Below, piece after piece: positions 49,695-61,333 of a DNA stretch of 64,000 nt. The DNA is taken from positions 16,512,001 through 16,576,000 of the forward strand of contig CM028895.1 in NCBI GenBank assembly GCA_016801885.1, in the 5' to 3' direction. A program made the translations under genes and the position numbers. Position 1 is the stretch's first letter. Every line of letters begins with the position of its first letter. Below the pieces are notes generated by a model. That model was given only the letters and a program-made list of their open reading frames with translations, was not told the origin of the DNA and did not search any database. Origin of the DNA: Toxotes chatareus. Lineage: Eukaryota; Chordata; Actinopteri; Toxotidae.

Positions 49695-51677
49695 TCACGT
49701 GTGGCAGAACTCTGTACTGGGCACATTGCTGCTCTTGCAATAGGCTATACTGTTGTTACTGAGGTGACAGTCTCTAAATCCAATGCCCCCATTGGGTGTG
49801 TAGATGGGCTGAATGCGGAAATCTCCCTTGAGCAGCTGCTCATTGTTCAGAGCCACTATCTGGAAACTGGTCTCAGTCATCTCCAGAATGGAGTTATCCT
49901 TCTTGGTTCCAGCCTCACAGTAGTCGTCTTTTCTCCTGCCCCGGTTGTATTTCCACTTGGTCGAAGATGACCGGCTCTTCCTGTGCATATGCCAGCAGAA
50001 CAGGCTGAGCAGCGTTACCAGGATGATAAGCACCGCCCCACCTATGATCCCAGCCATTAGCAGTGTGGAGTTGATGCTCTCCTGTGGAGCTTGGTCTCTG
50101 CCAGGAGGCTTAGTAGACAAGGCAGGCTTGGTCCTGGCCTCAGAGCATATAGTATCCTCTCCAGGCCTGTAGGAGTTAAGGGTGTCCAGCACGTGCACGC
50201 AGATCCGATACACAGACCGGGGCTCCAGGTTGGTGAGGCTGATATGTCGCCGGCCCCCGCTCACCGTCCGCTCCCTCATTCCTTCGTTTATTTGGGTTTG
50301 GCCCCTTTTGACCCAAGTGACCTTGTAGGCTGTGACGGTGAAATAGGAATCCCAGCTCACCTCGATACTGGTGGAGTTGACCACATTGAAGGAGATCTGA
50401 AGGGGGTCCTCATAAGGAGGCAGCGGCCCAGGAGGGTTGTTATGGATTGGAGGTAAGGGAGGGGAGGGTGAATCAAAGTAGTAAGGGATGGATGTGGTGA
50501 TGACGGTGGAGATCATGGTGGTGACAGCGGTAGTGGTGGGTGGGGGAGGGGGTGTAGAGCGGAGGGTCGGCCAGGGCGGCTGATCGGCATCGACCGGACA
50601 CTCAATAATATCCAGCGTGAGCTCTCTGATTGCCATGCCACGTACCTTGTCTGGACTCAGGCAAACGAATCCTCGGGCATTGATGTAGGGAGGCAAAGAC
50701 TTGAGCCACACCACCACCCATTTCACTGCACAGTCACATCGCCAGGGGTTATTACGCACTATGAGGTGTCTGAGGCTCGACAGGCCATCAAACACACCTT
50801 GTGTCAGAGTCTGAAGCTGGTTGCTGGAGATATCCAGTTTTTCCAGCCTGTTTAGGCCAGCGAAGGCCGCCACAGGGATCTGGTCAATCTGGTTCTCCTG
50901 CAGGCTGAGTTTTACCAGTGACTGGCTGGGTAGGAGGGGAGGGGGAAATGTAAGTGAATTGCGGGCCAGGGCCAGCTCACGGAGGTTGGCTAGGTCCCGG
51001 AAAGTCCCTGGCGCAATGCCCTCGTCCGTCAGCAGGTTCCCGTCCAGCAGGAGGCGCTGCAGGCGTGTCACATTCTGGAAGGCCTCCTCCGCAATGACAG
51101 CAATGCGGTTCTCATCCAACCGCAGCTCCTTCAGGTCCTCAGGAAGGCCAATGGGAACGCTGCTCAAGTGGTTCTTGGTGAGGAAGAGGAGTTTGAGGCT
51201 TACTGCCTCCCTAAAGGCCCCCTCTTCCACCCCCACGGTGGAGATGGAGTTATCATCGAGATGCAGCTCCTCCAATTGAGTCAGCTGGGCCAGGGCTGCC
51301 TTGGAGATCGTTTGGATATTGTTCTCCTGGAGATGCAAGACCCTGGTGTTTTTGGGCAGATTGACGGGGAACTCGTCCAGCTGGTTGCCGTAAAGATAGA
51401 CAGTCTCCACAGAGGCCAGATTGTGAAATTCCACAGGGAAGCCAGCACTGTTGATCTGGTTGTTATGTAGGTAGAGGACCTTGTAGCCCTCCTGTATCCC
51501 CAGAGGCACTGATGTCAGGCTGCGTTCGTTACAGTACACAAACATTTTGTCACAACGACACTCGTCCGGGCAAGAGGCACCCGGGCTGAATTGCATTTGG
51601 AGGCTTAAGATGACAGTCAACCAAAATTGCAAGAATGAAGCCCAATCTTTATTCCAGGGTCCAGCCAGAAACTCCAT
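49695..51677 (-). CDS. flrt2: FLRT2, fibronectin leucine-rich transmembrane protein 2
   Basis: This is a single-pass cell-surface adhesion and guidance receptor. Known FLRT proteins bind UNC5 receptors and latrophilins through the LRR domain and associate with FGF receptors. What is seen: 660 residues, the same length as human FLRT2. A hydrophobic signal peptide covers about residues 13-34, followed by an LRRNT cysteine cluster at C36, C40, C42 and C49. About ten LRRs follow, then an LRRCT starting at NNPWRCDC. Next come a Pro/Thr-rich linker (run PPPPPTTT), one fibronectin III domain, a transmembrane helix at about 539-562, and a cytoplasmic tail of about 98 residues containing KWKYNRGRRKDDYCEAGTKK and ending FCHT. 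The tail and LRR sequence match FLRT2, not FLRT1. The reading frame is open further upstream, but only to a TTG. The first ATG, at 51677, has A at -3 and G at +4 and aligns with the human start. One uninterrupted coding exon is normal for this family. No frameshift or missing cysteine was seen. Confidence 0.97.
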   Translation of the reverse strand: MEFLAGPWNKDWASFLQFWLTVILSLQMQFSPGASCPDECRCDKMFVYCNERSLTSVPLGIQEGYKVLYLHNNQINSAGFPVEFHNLASVETVYLYGNQLDEFPVNLPKNTRVLHLQENNIQTISKAALAQLTQLEELHLDDNSISTVGVEEGAFREAVSLKLLFLTKNHLSSVPIGLPEDLKELRLDENRIAVIAEEAFQNVTRLQRLLLDGNLLTDEGIAPGTFRDLANLRELALARNSLTFPPPLLPSQSLVKLSLQENQIDQIPVAAFAGLNRLEKLDISSNQLQTLTQGVFDGLSSLRHLIVRNNPWRCDCAVKWVVVWLKSLPPYINARGFVCLSPDKVRGMAIRELTLDIIECPVDADQPPWPTLRSTPPPPPTTTAVTTMISTVITTSIPYYFDSPSPPLPPIHNNPPGPLPPYEDPLQISFNVVNSTSIEVSWDSYFTVTAYKVTWVKRGQTQINEGMRERTVSGGRRHISLTNLEPRSVYRICVHVLDTLNSYRPGEDTICSEARTKPALSTKPPGRDQAPQESINSTLLMAGIIGGAVLIILVTLLSLFCWHMHRKSRSSSTKWKYNRGRRKDDYCEAGTKKDNSILEMTETSFQIVALNNEQLLKGDFRIQPIYTPNGGIGFRDCHLSNNSIAYCKSSNVPSTEFCHT

Positions 51678-51885
51678 AGTGGAAAAGCAAAATGGGAAAA
51701 TGGAAACCAACAATAAAAAGAAGAGGGAGAGAAAAAAAAACAAATATGAAAATCAGAAAGGGAATGACGTATATATCCACCAAAAACTAGACTCACAAAA
51801 AGTCCGCTTAGAAGAGTTAAGTAATGATGCAGTTAGCTGGGAAAAGAGCAGGAAACTGTGGGAGTAATCCTGTAAATGCTAGTCC

Positions 51886-51909
51886 TCAGCTGAAGAGCGA
51901 CGGTCTCAT
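51886..51909 (-). promoter_or_regulatory. Short upstream ORF (7 codons) in flrt2 leader
   Basis: This ATG opens a 7-codon frame (MRPSLFS, then TGA) about 230 nt upstream of the main start. It is one of several short uORFs between 51886 and 52108 and is the nearest upstream ATG to the flrt2 start. Confidence 0.35.
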
Positions 51910-51973
51910 TAGTGGTGGCCAGTCCTCTGACTGACTCCATCCATGCTGAGACATCAGACCATAGCAGGACTCT

Positions 51974-52108
51974 TCACTCGTTGCTCCATGCAGAGCTCAG
52001 CCAGGGCCAATTTGAAGCCACGCAGTTGAGAGCCACCACAGGCTCCACTCGCCTGTCCGTCACACACTGCTGGTCCCTGACCAGGGCAGAGTCCAAGGGG
52101 GGTGACAT
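51974..52108 (-). promoter_or_regulatory. Upstream ORF (44 codons) in flrt2 leader
   Basis: The first ATG after the proposed acceptor opens a 44-codon frame (begins MSPPLDSALV, ends WSNE) that stops at 51974, about 300 nt before the flrt2 ATG and out of frame with it. If this exon is used as proposed, scanning ribosomes meet this uORF first, which would be expected to lower flrt2 translation. There is no evidence that the peptide itself has a function. Confidence 0.4.
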
Positions 52109-52122
52109 TTGGATCCAGAGAC

Positions 52123-55100
52123 CTGTGGGAAAACAAAGAAATGCTAGATTAGTATTTTCAGGGGTGGCCTGTTCTCGGAAAAAAGAAAAAAAAAAGGGCC
52201 TCACTTTTCCCTTTCTTCCTCTGTCTCTTTATTTGACATACAAACATGCACACACATACCAACTGTCTGTCCTCCCCTCTCACTCTGTCCTTCACTCCCA
52301 AACAGAAAGACAGTGTCACAAAACATACCGTTCACTGCTGGTGTCAAATTATGCGCTGGCTATTTAAAAAAAGAGTCAAACCATCTGATAAATATTCAGA
52401 ACAGCTCTTTGCACATCCGGTTTCACAGACATAAAGAAGGCTTTTATCCCTTCCGCGCTATCAAAGGAGGGAATAGACCACTGCAAGGACACACACTCAT
52501 GGATTCACAGAGGTTCTGAGCAACATCAATGTTGCTTAATGGAAAACATGCTAAAAAGAGATAAGGCCAATAATACACCAGCTCTTTGTGTGCCAACATG
52601 GATGTACAGGATATTTCCTGAAAAAACAAAAAACAAGTTACAACTGTCTTGTGGGCAGAGGTACACGAGTAAACACACGAGTGCTTACAGTAAACACAGC
52701 CAGTTGTTTTTGCTGTTAGCCTAAGGAGGAGGTTGTTATTACGTGTGTCTGCCTCAATGCACCATCATCAAACTCAGGATTTAAAGCTGTGAAGAGTGGA
52801 ATTACAAAACAAAGGAGAGACAGTCAAGGAATAGAGACCCTGCATATCAGCTCCTCCTCTCGCTAGAGTGACATACACAAGCTGTCAAATGAAATGGGAT
52901 TGGAAAATAATTTAGTTCCTCCATCTGCGATAAATGATCAATACGGGCCATTTTTCAGCATGGAGAGGCTCGTAGTAAAGCACAAGGCCACTGGATTACA
53001 GTAGAACCCTAGATCCATTATTCCAAGTTTTATGAGCCATCAAACACCCCCCACCCCCCCTTTCCCCACATGATTGAAAGATACTGGTTGTCATCGGCAG
53101 CTTTCAGCTTAACCGAAGCTCCTCCCTGAGTCAATGTTGGATGATACACAATAATGGAAATGATGGGTTCAGTGTTGAACACAGGAATGGCCATGAGCGG
53201 GGATTAAGGTGTCCTGCAGGGCTCGTCGAGAACAGGGGTAGCCAATGAGACACATAATTCCAAAAATAAATAGAATTCTTGTTATTTTGGGCCAATTTGT
53301 GGAGCTTAATTTCAGATGTGTAATGTCAGGCAGCCATGGCCGACTACATTTTGTGAAGAAGAGAGCAAGACGCTGAAATAAAAAAAAAAGTTCAAATTTT
53401 AAAAAAAATGGGACATTATTCTATTTGCCTGCTTCCTCAAATTCCGTGTGCTGTTTGTTGACAACATGTATCCTGCATTGGCTCTTTGTGGAAGAGATGG
53501 AGAAACAATCCTTTGACACACATCTGTGATCTACTTTTCTAAATTGAAAGAGCTAAATTTAATCAAATAAGCTTGGGGTGTGTGTGTGTGTGTGGTAAGC
53601 AACCACATGAGGCGATAAAATGTGCTGTCACAGCAGCAGAATCAACAGCAGAAGGCAGCAGCATCAAGATTATTATAGCTGCATAAATAAAATGTCACCG
53701 AGAATCTAAATAAAAACCTTAAAAAGAAGCAGGATATCAAGTCGGTCTTTACTTGTCAACAGCAAATCTGATAAACTGTGGACATGGATGGATCTAGGAG
53801 GGAAAGTGATCGAAAGACTTTTTTTCCCCCTCTCTCTCTCTCTTTTCTTTTTATTTAATTTCCAGCCGAGGGAGCACAGTTTCTCACCACCAGATGAACG
53901 CTGTGATATGTGGCCAGGACAATCCGATTAGAACTGGATTTAGCGACAGAAACGCAATTAAAAGTTTAAAATGGATAGGGTATTTAAGAGGCGATAAGAG
54001 GCGGATCAGGTATACTTCAAAGCCTGCCCAGTCAGCGGTGTTCATTTGAATGAATTATTTCAAAGGGAGAATTGAAAACCGTGCAGTGCATTGAGAGTGA
54101 AAGCTCCTCTAAAAGCAAAAAAAAAAAAAAGTCAGGTTTTCTCCGGAGTGAAAAATGTGGAGCGCTTTGTAGTGTTGTAATCTTTAACTGGATGAAATAC
54201 CTATCTAATTAACCTACAAATTGATGGGCCAACAATTTTACTGAATCTTTAAAAGTGGCTGGGACCTGGTGAAGCCATGTCAGTTTACGCCTGCTTTTGC
54301 CTGCAGAATGCTCGGGGCTGTAAGTTACATGGATGAAAACATATTCGTGGCTCTGTTTTTTTTTTTTTTGTGTGTGTGAGGTTTTTGGATAAAATAAGCT
54401 GCATATTTTCTACATTTCATTCCGAACTAAATCAGAAAAGAAGTCGATTGACATACAGCTTAGGCCCGGACTAAACCATTCATTTTTCATCTACATTTGT
54501 CTCCAAGTGTGTCCTGGGTTATTGAGAAACATCCACTGTACCTTTGGCGAGCCTTTATCCATTACAAACCCCGCTACCGCGTTCAACTTTTCTCCTTTCT
54601 TCCAGCTGCTGTTCTTCAGGCGGTCCTGCTGTATGACCGTGCGTAAAGGTCCGTGTGGTAATGCTGTTGCGACTCGGTTCCGATCAGCAGCGTGAACCCG
54701 GTGAGTCTACAGAACAGCATATTTGCCTGCATGGGTCCCCCCCGGGTTGTGGCTGCGCGTCCGTCCGCACCGCTGTCCGCACTTTCTTTTTTTCTTCTTC
54801 TGTTTTCCAGCTCCCGGGCGCTTCACCAACGGAGCCCCTCCGCTTTAACTCAGCACCGTCAGCAGCGCATGAGGAGCTAAGGAAGCGGCGGCAGGGTGAT
54901 CGCAGCGTCCACTTGTCCCCCTCCACACTCTGCCCGAACGGTGAGGACGCACTCGCCGAAGTGTCCGCCGCCCGATCCACCACGGGCCATGACGGCCAGC
55001 TGCGTCCGTCCGGTGCGCTGTTTAGTGGGGAGCTCAAACTTGCCTTTAGTGCCTACGCAGCTCAGACCCGGACTCCCAGCCAGTTGTTTTCTTAGATGGA

Positions 55101-55135
55101 TTCAGTTGATAGTGCGACGTGTGTGCTGTGCTCAC
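52123..55135 (-). other. flrt2: Proposed flrt2 5' intron
   Basis: The proposed intron runs from a donor read on the minus strand as gagag|GTGAGC (exon end 55136) to the acceptor at 52123. An alternative donor, aggaggg|GTGAGA, lies slightly upstream in the same purine-rich strip (about 55170). The stretch of about 3 kb contains no convincing coding sequence. It holds A/T runs (53380-53408, 54119-54131, 54357-54369), a short (TG)n at 53578-53594 and the CpG-rich block at 54600-55080. If the donor is correct, part of the CpG island lies inside the intron, just downstream of exon 1. Confidence 0.4.
54600..55080. promoter_or_regulatory. CpG-rich block, probable flrt2 promoter region
   Basis: GC content and CpG density rise sharply here compared with the AT-rich surroundings, for example around 54755-54785 and 54900-55020. 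Long frames are open on both strands, as expected by chance in GC-rich DNA. Position about 3 kb upstream of the flrt2 coding exon and next to a candidate donor supports a promoter CpG island. On the plus strand there is also a strong donor-like cccg|gtgagt at 54700/54701, compatible with a divergent transcript. No TATA box was recognised. Confidence 0.55.
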
Positions 55136-55260
55136 CTCTCTCTCCCTCTCTCTCCTTCTCTCTCTCTCTCACCCCTCCTGTCCCTCCTCCCCTCCTCAGA
55201 ATAAAGAATGCATCTCTTCCAGCAGCTCCGTGATGGCTTTAAGCCACAGATCCTCCCTGC
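55136..55260 (-). other. flrt2: Candidate non-coding first exon of flrt2
   Basis: Upstream of the proposed donor at 55136/55135 the minus strand is purine-rich, with GGAG and GAGA runs, as in many GC/GA-rich 5' UTR exons beside CpG islands. The transcription start cannot be placed from sequence alone, so the right boundary is arbitrary. The alternative is that the first exon lies within 54600-55080. Confidence 0.3.
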
Positions 55261-55809
55261 TGCCCTCACACTGCAGAAAATAGTTTTGTCTCTCAACACG
55301 CTTTACCCCTTACATGCTATTTACCCGGCCTACCTTAACCCCCGCGACGATGTCTGAGCTTCCATTTGCATTTTAATCACAAAATCCAGAAGTCACATTC
55401 GCCATGAAAAACCACCACAGGGCACATTCCTTAAATATTCCTAGAGTTAGTTACTGTGTGACTACATCCTTGGGGTCACAGCGTGTCCCTGAAGGGCCTT
55501 ATTAGCTGTAGCTGTGTTGGAACATTCTTGGGCCTGCTGTAAGATGTTTTTTTATGACCACCAGCCCCACATCTTCTTCTCGGAAGGGTTTTCTTTTTTC
55601 TTTTTCTTTCTTTCTTTTTTTTTTTTTTTTTAATTACTGCTGGATAATTAGCCCCGAGTGAAAAGCACAGTCTCATCTTTACTTCCCGTAGGCTACTTTC
55701 TTCCAGTGATTTGAAGCATTTAGACACACGCTGACAGCCAAAGTAATTTCATCTGACTACATTGCTTCTTCGCGCTAATACTGATTCAGCAGGGCACTGT
55801 CGCTCTGCC

Positions 55810-56026
55810 CACACACACACACACACACACTTGAAGCCGCGCGAGCGCACACGCGCGCGCACACGGACACGTTTGCCTGCATCCAGTCGGACCAACTCTT
55901 CCCTGCGCGCGCACTCACTTCTTTAACGCAACTGAAAACAAGCGCGCCCACCCACACACACACACCTATACACAGGACATCACCATTAAAACATTTAGCT
56001 GTTTTGCTGATGTGTGTGTGTGTGTG
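55810..56026. repeat. Cluster of CA, CG/CA and TG alternating tracts
   Basis: (CA)10 at 55810-55829, an alternating GCGCAC/ACGCGCGCGC tract at about 55838-55864, CA again at 55953-55965 and (TG)n at 56011-56026. Alternating purine-pyrimidine with CG steps is Z-DNA prone. The first CA and last TG arrays are inverted repeats of each other. Confidence 0.85.
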
Positions 56027-59000
56027 CTCTGTTTCTCCCTCTCTCACCAGCGCGCATTTCATAACCTTCTAAAGTCGAAGTGAAATCAAAGAAAGTTTGA
56101 AAGAAAAAAAAACAACATCACAGCCTCAGTGTTACAAATAAAAAGTTAAATTCATAAGCAATAAGTCACATCCTCTCTCAGTGAAATACGGGCTCCTCAG
56201 TCTGGTTTAACCAGTAACTGAATGTGGGAGCTAATATTTGTAATGCAAACATTAAACAGTTACTGCTGTATAACTGATATGAACAGATCAATTTTCTGAC
56301 TTTATGCTTCTTCTTTTTTTTACTTGTGCTACAGTTAGAGGATGTTTTAGCATTTAACATTAGCCACGTGTCTCTTAAGCTGAGGTTCAGCCAAAGTTAC
56401 ATGTTCTTACTCAGTTTAAAATTCATTTTTACTCAGAAATCTGTGTCTGTTTGGTGTTTGGTTGTGACTTGTGTACTTGGTCAAAATGAGCAAAAAAGAC
56501 TAAAGTTTTGTTTTTATTTTCTGTAATTATTGTAGTGATAGAGCCTGTGGCACCAGCTGACATGTGCTATGGCTCATTGGGTTACAAAGCTAGACTAACT
56601 GGCTGCCACTAGAATGCTGGTGCCCACATTTTGAATGAAAAACAAATGTAATAGCACATTAGTTCCTCACAAATATTGAAATTGGTGAAGGGACAGGCAG
56701 CTGATAGTCAACATGATGTGGGCTCATTAAAAAAAAGAGGGGGAAATGAATTATGTCCATGATTAAAGGACTATCCAGGGCTATGACATGGACCAGTCAG
56801 TAGTGCACCACAAAAGCTGACGGGGCGTCTCTAATGAAATATCTGTTAAAAATTACCATGGCAAACACCTGTCCAGAACCTTGGACTTTCAAAGCTGATG
56901 AAACAAATATGTTTAAAAAGCACTTGAATTTCTGAATAGTCACACACGTATCACTATCATTTATATTTCCTCACACAGGAAAGGCAGTCTGAATTACTGA
57001 CAAAGGAGAAGAGATTTCAAATTTCAGTTTGACTAAAGAAATACTAAATCTGTCATGTTCTGTGTTTTCCATGTTAGTTTATAGCCAAAGCCCAGGCCAT
57101 AAAGGCACACAGGAGTCACAAGATCCCCACAGGTCAGCAGGTGCACATTTGCCTTTGATCTCGGCCTTCACTTGCCAAATACTTTTAATGTAGCTCTTTG
57201 ACTCCTGGTGACCCTCCCGACCACATATAACTCATGAAAACTTTCCGAACAAATTACGTGGCTCTTGTTAAAAATCGCCGGTGTCATTACATCCAATCAG
57301 GCCATCCATTGCACCTGCCATTTAAGTCTTCTAATACGTCAACTCTCTGTGAGATGATTTGGTTGTTCTCAGTGTTTGCCTTTTATGTTTAATTTCAGCT
57401 GCCACGTCCCTGAGATGGACGGCCGTTGCGAGGCTCAGTCCACAACATTTAATTCCTTCATAAATCAAGCTTCTGTGCATGGCATGAATTATTGATTGAG
57501 TGAATTTAAAGGAAACAGCCTATTTTTATTTTCTCCTTGATGGACATGTTTTGCCGTGGCGCGCTCTGTTCCTGGTTGCCGCAGCATTATGGAGTGTCTC
57601 TTTCTGGCACGCCAAAGGGGATAAAATGACAGACACTTAAATGGGCACAAGAGGGGCCTATAGGCAAATGTGCTCCAGCCATTATCCTGCACGTTAATTT
57701 CATTTGTTCATTGTTGTCAAGAAAAATAACCAAGCAGGAGTTCAATGTAAATTAGCCTGACTATATGGATGACATTTGATCAAAAATGACTTTTAAAAAA
57801 AAATGAAGCTTTATTAAATTGATTTTAAGCTTCTGTGGGTGAAAAAGTAAAATACATGTAACGTGCCTTCCTCTAGAAGCCGCGCTCTTAAGTTTGGTGA
57901 AGATACACTGTAAATATTTAAGGTTCATGTTGCATAAATGCAGAGAAATATTTCAGGCTACACCCTGTCCTGAAGTGGAAATTCCCCTTTTTCTGCTTTA
58001 CCCAGAGACCTTCCCAGAGTTTTTGGCGTGGCATATTTACTCTGCACGCTTGTGTACCTTGATAACACTGCAGATACACATGACCCCAGAGCACATCAAA
58101 GCCTCCCCTGTCCATCTGCTCCTGTTCAGACCCTCAAACAGTGCTAAAGGAGGGTAGAGGGAAAAAAAAGTCCACTCAGATATGCAGATATGTTTATCCC
58201 TTGGTTATATTCACTCCAGTCCCCGGAGACATCATTAGCTTATCACATTTCTCTCTGCATGAATTTACATCTGGACAGTGAAAGGCACTTCAAAGGTGCC
58301 AACAACATCAGTGTTTAAAAACCTCCCCACAAGTATTGGCGAGATCTTTGAAAGAACTAACTGTGGGAAACCACAGAAAGATTGCAAATGGCCAAAGCCG
58401 TGATATAATCAAACTCATTGCTTGAGATTTCAGTAAAGTAAAATGTGCTGATTACGTTTAGAGTGGGCGATCAATGCGTTCATTAATTTCTAAGCCGATG
58501 GATGTAATTATGTTTACCCCCGTCGATTATCAATCTACATGCATCTGATGTCAGAGCGTGGCTCCCAGGAGAGAACGCATTTTCACAGCTGAGGAAACGG
58601 GTCGGCCCGACAGCGCACTGTATATTTTACTCCAGAAGTGAGCTGAGAGCAGATGAGGGAGTCAGAGGGTTGCACCAGCTCCTCAGCCCCTCTGGACCAA
58701 AATTCATTTCTTCCTCTAATTTCAGATATTTTCATTGCCCTGTCCCAGTGCAACCATATCATGATTGACGCTGAAAAATATGCAGTCCATACGGTACACA
58801 CACAACAAACACCAAATTTTAAGACTATTATTTCATCATTCGGTATCTCCTGAAGGATGGAATGTAGCCTTCTAATTAGATGGCAGAGTTAGGGTAAACA
58901 ATATGTACTTTTCCTCCTCGTTAAAGTCGAACAAATCGCCCCCGACTGTCCCATAAGAAAACTCAATACAGCACTGCTCCATCTGAACCTCTCTGATATC

Positions 59001-59522
59001 ACATGGGGTGTTATCTGTAACATTTAAAACATATAAAAGACTACTGTCAGGGCTTAAAGTTGTCAAAAGGCCAGCGACGCTCAATCAGGCTCATTTCACG
59101 AGTAGTAGCAAAGGTAGCGTGCTCTCACATGAGCATGTGAATTATAGGGGAGGCAAAGTGAATGCAGGGTCCTGGCTGAATGCTGCCCTGTGCTAATGCC
59201 AGGCTGTAAAAACACTGACTTGACAACAAGCAAACCCCTGTAGTTCTGCTGAGGGAGGGATGGGGGAGAGAGAAGCAAGAGGAGCAGTGCAGAGGGAGAG
59301 AGCGAGAGAGCGAGAGAGAGAGAGGTAGGGGGGTTTGAAATTGCTCAAAAGAGGACAGGAAGAGAGGATTGTGGATTACTGCTGTTTTTGACATGTGGCT
59401 GCCATGTCATCCCCTTCCTCCTGAGATTTAATACCTGAGACAACTGCTTAGCAATTGTTAAGATATGTGGTGGCCATTTTGCGCTGACACGTGCTGCTCT
59501 CCACTATGAAAAATAATACAGC
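56027..59522. other. Upstream intergenic region of flrt2, no gene seen
   Basis: Non-repetitive, moderately AT-rich sequence with blocks (57120-57700, 58200-58560) that look less decayed than average and could hold regulatory elements. A (GA)n strip lies at 59296-59323. No coding exon is recognisable. Confidence 0.5.
58430..58560. promoter_or_regulatory. Candidate conserved non-coding element upstream of flrt2
   Basis: Dense transcription-factor-like motifs: gattacgttt, ttcattaattt, gtaattatgtttac (homeodomain plus forkhead core TGTTTAC), and cgattatcaatc. It is non-repetitive and about 3.3 kb upstream of the proposed first exon. Candidate only, on motif density. Confidence 0.2.
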
Positions 59523-59600
59523 TTAAAGGAGCAATCCACCTTGGGAACGTCTTACTTCATTTAACACCATCAGTCTGTGATGTTTAGTGCATCCCTTTAA
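59523..59600. repeat. Possible TTAAAGG-type MITE remnant
   Basis: A 78-bp segment opens ttaaaggagcaatccacc and closes gtgcatccctttaa. The inverted ends are imperfect. The assignment to the MITE family rests only on the termini and size. Confidence 0.35.
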
Positions 59601-59850
59601 GTATATTATGGTCAAGTGTAGCCCCAGTTTGTGCCTCTCATTTATCATCATTACATCGCAGTCTCAGAGCTAAGCATCTGATTTTCCGAAAAATAAATAC
59701 CTGGCGAAAAAACCCAGAAAGTCATTTAACAACACTTACTGCTGTGTTTGCAGAAAGCTCAAAGACTCCTCTAACCATCCGGATGAAAAAAATATTCTGT
59801 CTGTTGTACAATAAAGAAGATTTAAAGACGTTTCTTAAATTGCACCTCTT

Positions 59851-59965
59851 CAGTAGTGGCATTGCTCTAGGGACAGCAGCGTCGGTCTGCTGGACGGTCA
59901 GCCCAGACAGATACAACTCAACAGCTATTTGCTCAGACATTCATAGAAACATGTTCAGAACAGTG
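59851..59965 (-). repeat. RTE-like interspersed repeat, diverged copy
   Basis: The plus strand shows ggcattgctctagggacagc, then gtcggtctgctggacggtca, then gctcagacattcat. These are the reverse-complement landmarks of the family seen at 11261-11355 and 24250-24474. It is diverged and incomplete. Confidence 0.45.
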
Positions 59966-61333
59966 CAACGTGTTGTTAAACAACATTTTGGGGTTTTTCA
60001 AAATAACATTTTTTTTTTCCTTTTGGGAAAATTGGGCACTTAGCTGTGTGTCTCGAACGTAATTGTGTAAGGCATTAGAAGCACAGACTGGGGCCAGGTC
60101 AAGTGCTGTCATTTACGCTTTCAATCAACATCATTTCCTATATTTCCGGGTGACTTTTTAGCAGTTTTTTGGGACTAGATCTTTGTGGTGTATACCTGTA
60201 TGGGTGAATGAAGATGAGGGAAAATTAAGAAAAGAGAATAAAGGCCCTAAACATTCTTATTTCAAACACAAATATGCAAATATGTTTCATCTTGTGTAGT
60301 TACAAAAGACTAGAAAGAAGTCCTTGAATTTTCCTTTTGCTCCTTTATGCCCAAGACCGATTGTTTAATTTCTGCTTATATTTATAGCTAAATATTTTCA
60401 GCTTAATTTTCACTGAAGCGTTTCCTGGAAATAGTGGTGTGTCATCATGTTGTTTACAGCTGTTCAGATATTTGTGAGAAAAAGACACAACACAAGACTG
60501 GAAACTATGAAGTACTTAAAAGGTTTAAGTGAGTGTGTTCTGAGAACTTTACAAATCCCTGTTTTTCACCTTACTGAAAATGTGCTGCTACACAGGATTT
60601 CCTTATCATTAAATGCACAGTGTTGGGCAACTGCACAGCCACAGTAAAAATGACGCCGCTCTGATTTGTTGAAAACAGCCGTGCTGTTCAGGAGTAAAAG
60701 TAAAAGGACCCGTGAGACAGCAACTTACAAGAGATCATCGGAGAGAGAACAGAAAAGGAGAAAAATAGACAGATGCCAGGAAGAAGCAGGTCTTGGGGTC
60801 ACGCGAAAGATGGGCCTAATCCCACCTCTAGTCCCTGCAGCTTTTCTGTTGTTTGAAGTCACATCTGGGCTAAATTTCCCCTCCTGACTTGAGCAAAGAG
60901 GAAGTCTTCTGGGTGGGTGGAAGGGGGCTCAGGGCCGCTCCTGCCTTCCAGGCTAAACTGTACAAATACTGTAGATCCATGAGTCACTAAAGCAGGAACT
61001 GAACAAACATATATCCAGACCCTGATTCAGAGCTCATCAAGGTGGATCCATGATGACTACTCCTCTCACTCATTCACACACATGTGGGCAAAGGTATGTT
61101 TTGACTAGGTAAATAAGATGAATCTGTCCTGTCAGACTATTTAACATACATGCTTTGTATTAAGGGGTTACAAGCAAAAAGGTTGGGAGCCACTGCTCTA
61201 CATGTTTTACAGTGAAGAGGACATATATATTTTGCATTACATGTATATTAAAACTGTATATCATGTAAAATTGGTCTCGTGGCCACATTAAATGGCACAG
61301 TAAATGATACCTGCCTTGTGGACTTGGGTAATA

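Larger units (their letters stand above)
51678..52122 (-). other. flrt2: flrt2 coding exon, 5' UTR part with splice acceptor
   Basis: Reading the minus strand, a pyrimidine-rich stretch ending in cccacag (52130-52123) is followed by GTCTCTGG. This is a good 3' splice site, placing the exon start at 52122 and leaving about 445 nt of leader before the ATG at 51677. FLRT genes are known to have non-coding 5' exon(s) joined to one coding exon, which fits. The leader holds upstream ATGs at 52108, 51989, 51962, 51954, 51944, 51940 and 51909. The exact acceptor is inferred, not proven. Confidence 0.6.

Noticed and set aside
50821..51279. 152-codon plus-strand frame antisense to flrt2
   Set aside because: Shadow of the LRR-coding sequence; residue composition is explained by antisense reading of flrt2.
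51678..51743. N-terminal extension of flrt2 (22 extra residues, Phe/Leu-rich)
   Set aside because: It starts at a TTG, not an ATG; the downstream ATG has a strong context and gives the usual family length of 660.
54655..55095. 146-codon frame on plus and 117-codon frame on minus in the GC-rich block
   Set aside because: Stops are rare by chance in GC-rich DNA; both strands are open and neither protein resembles a known family.
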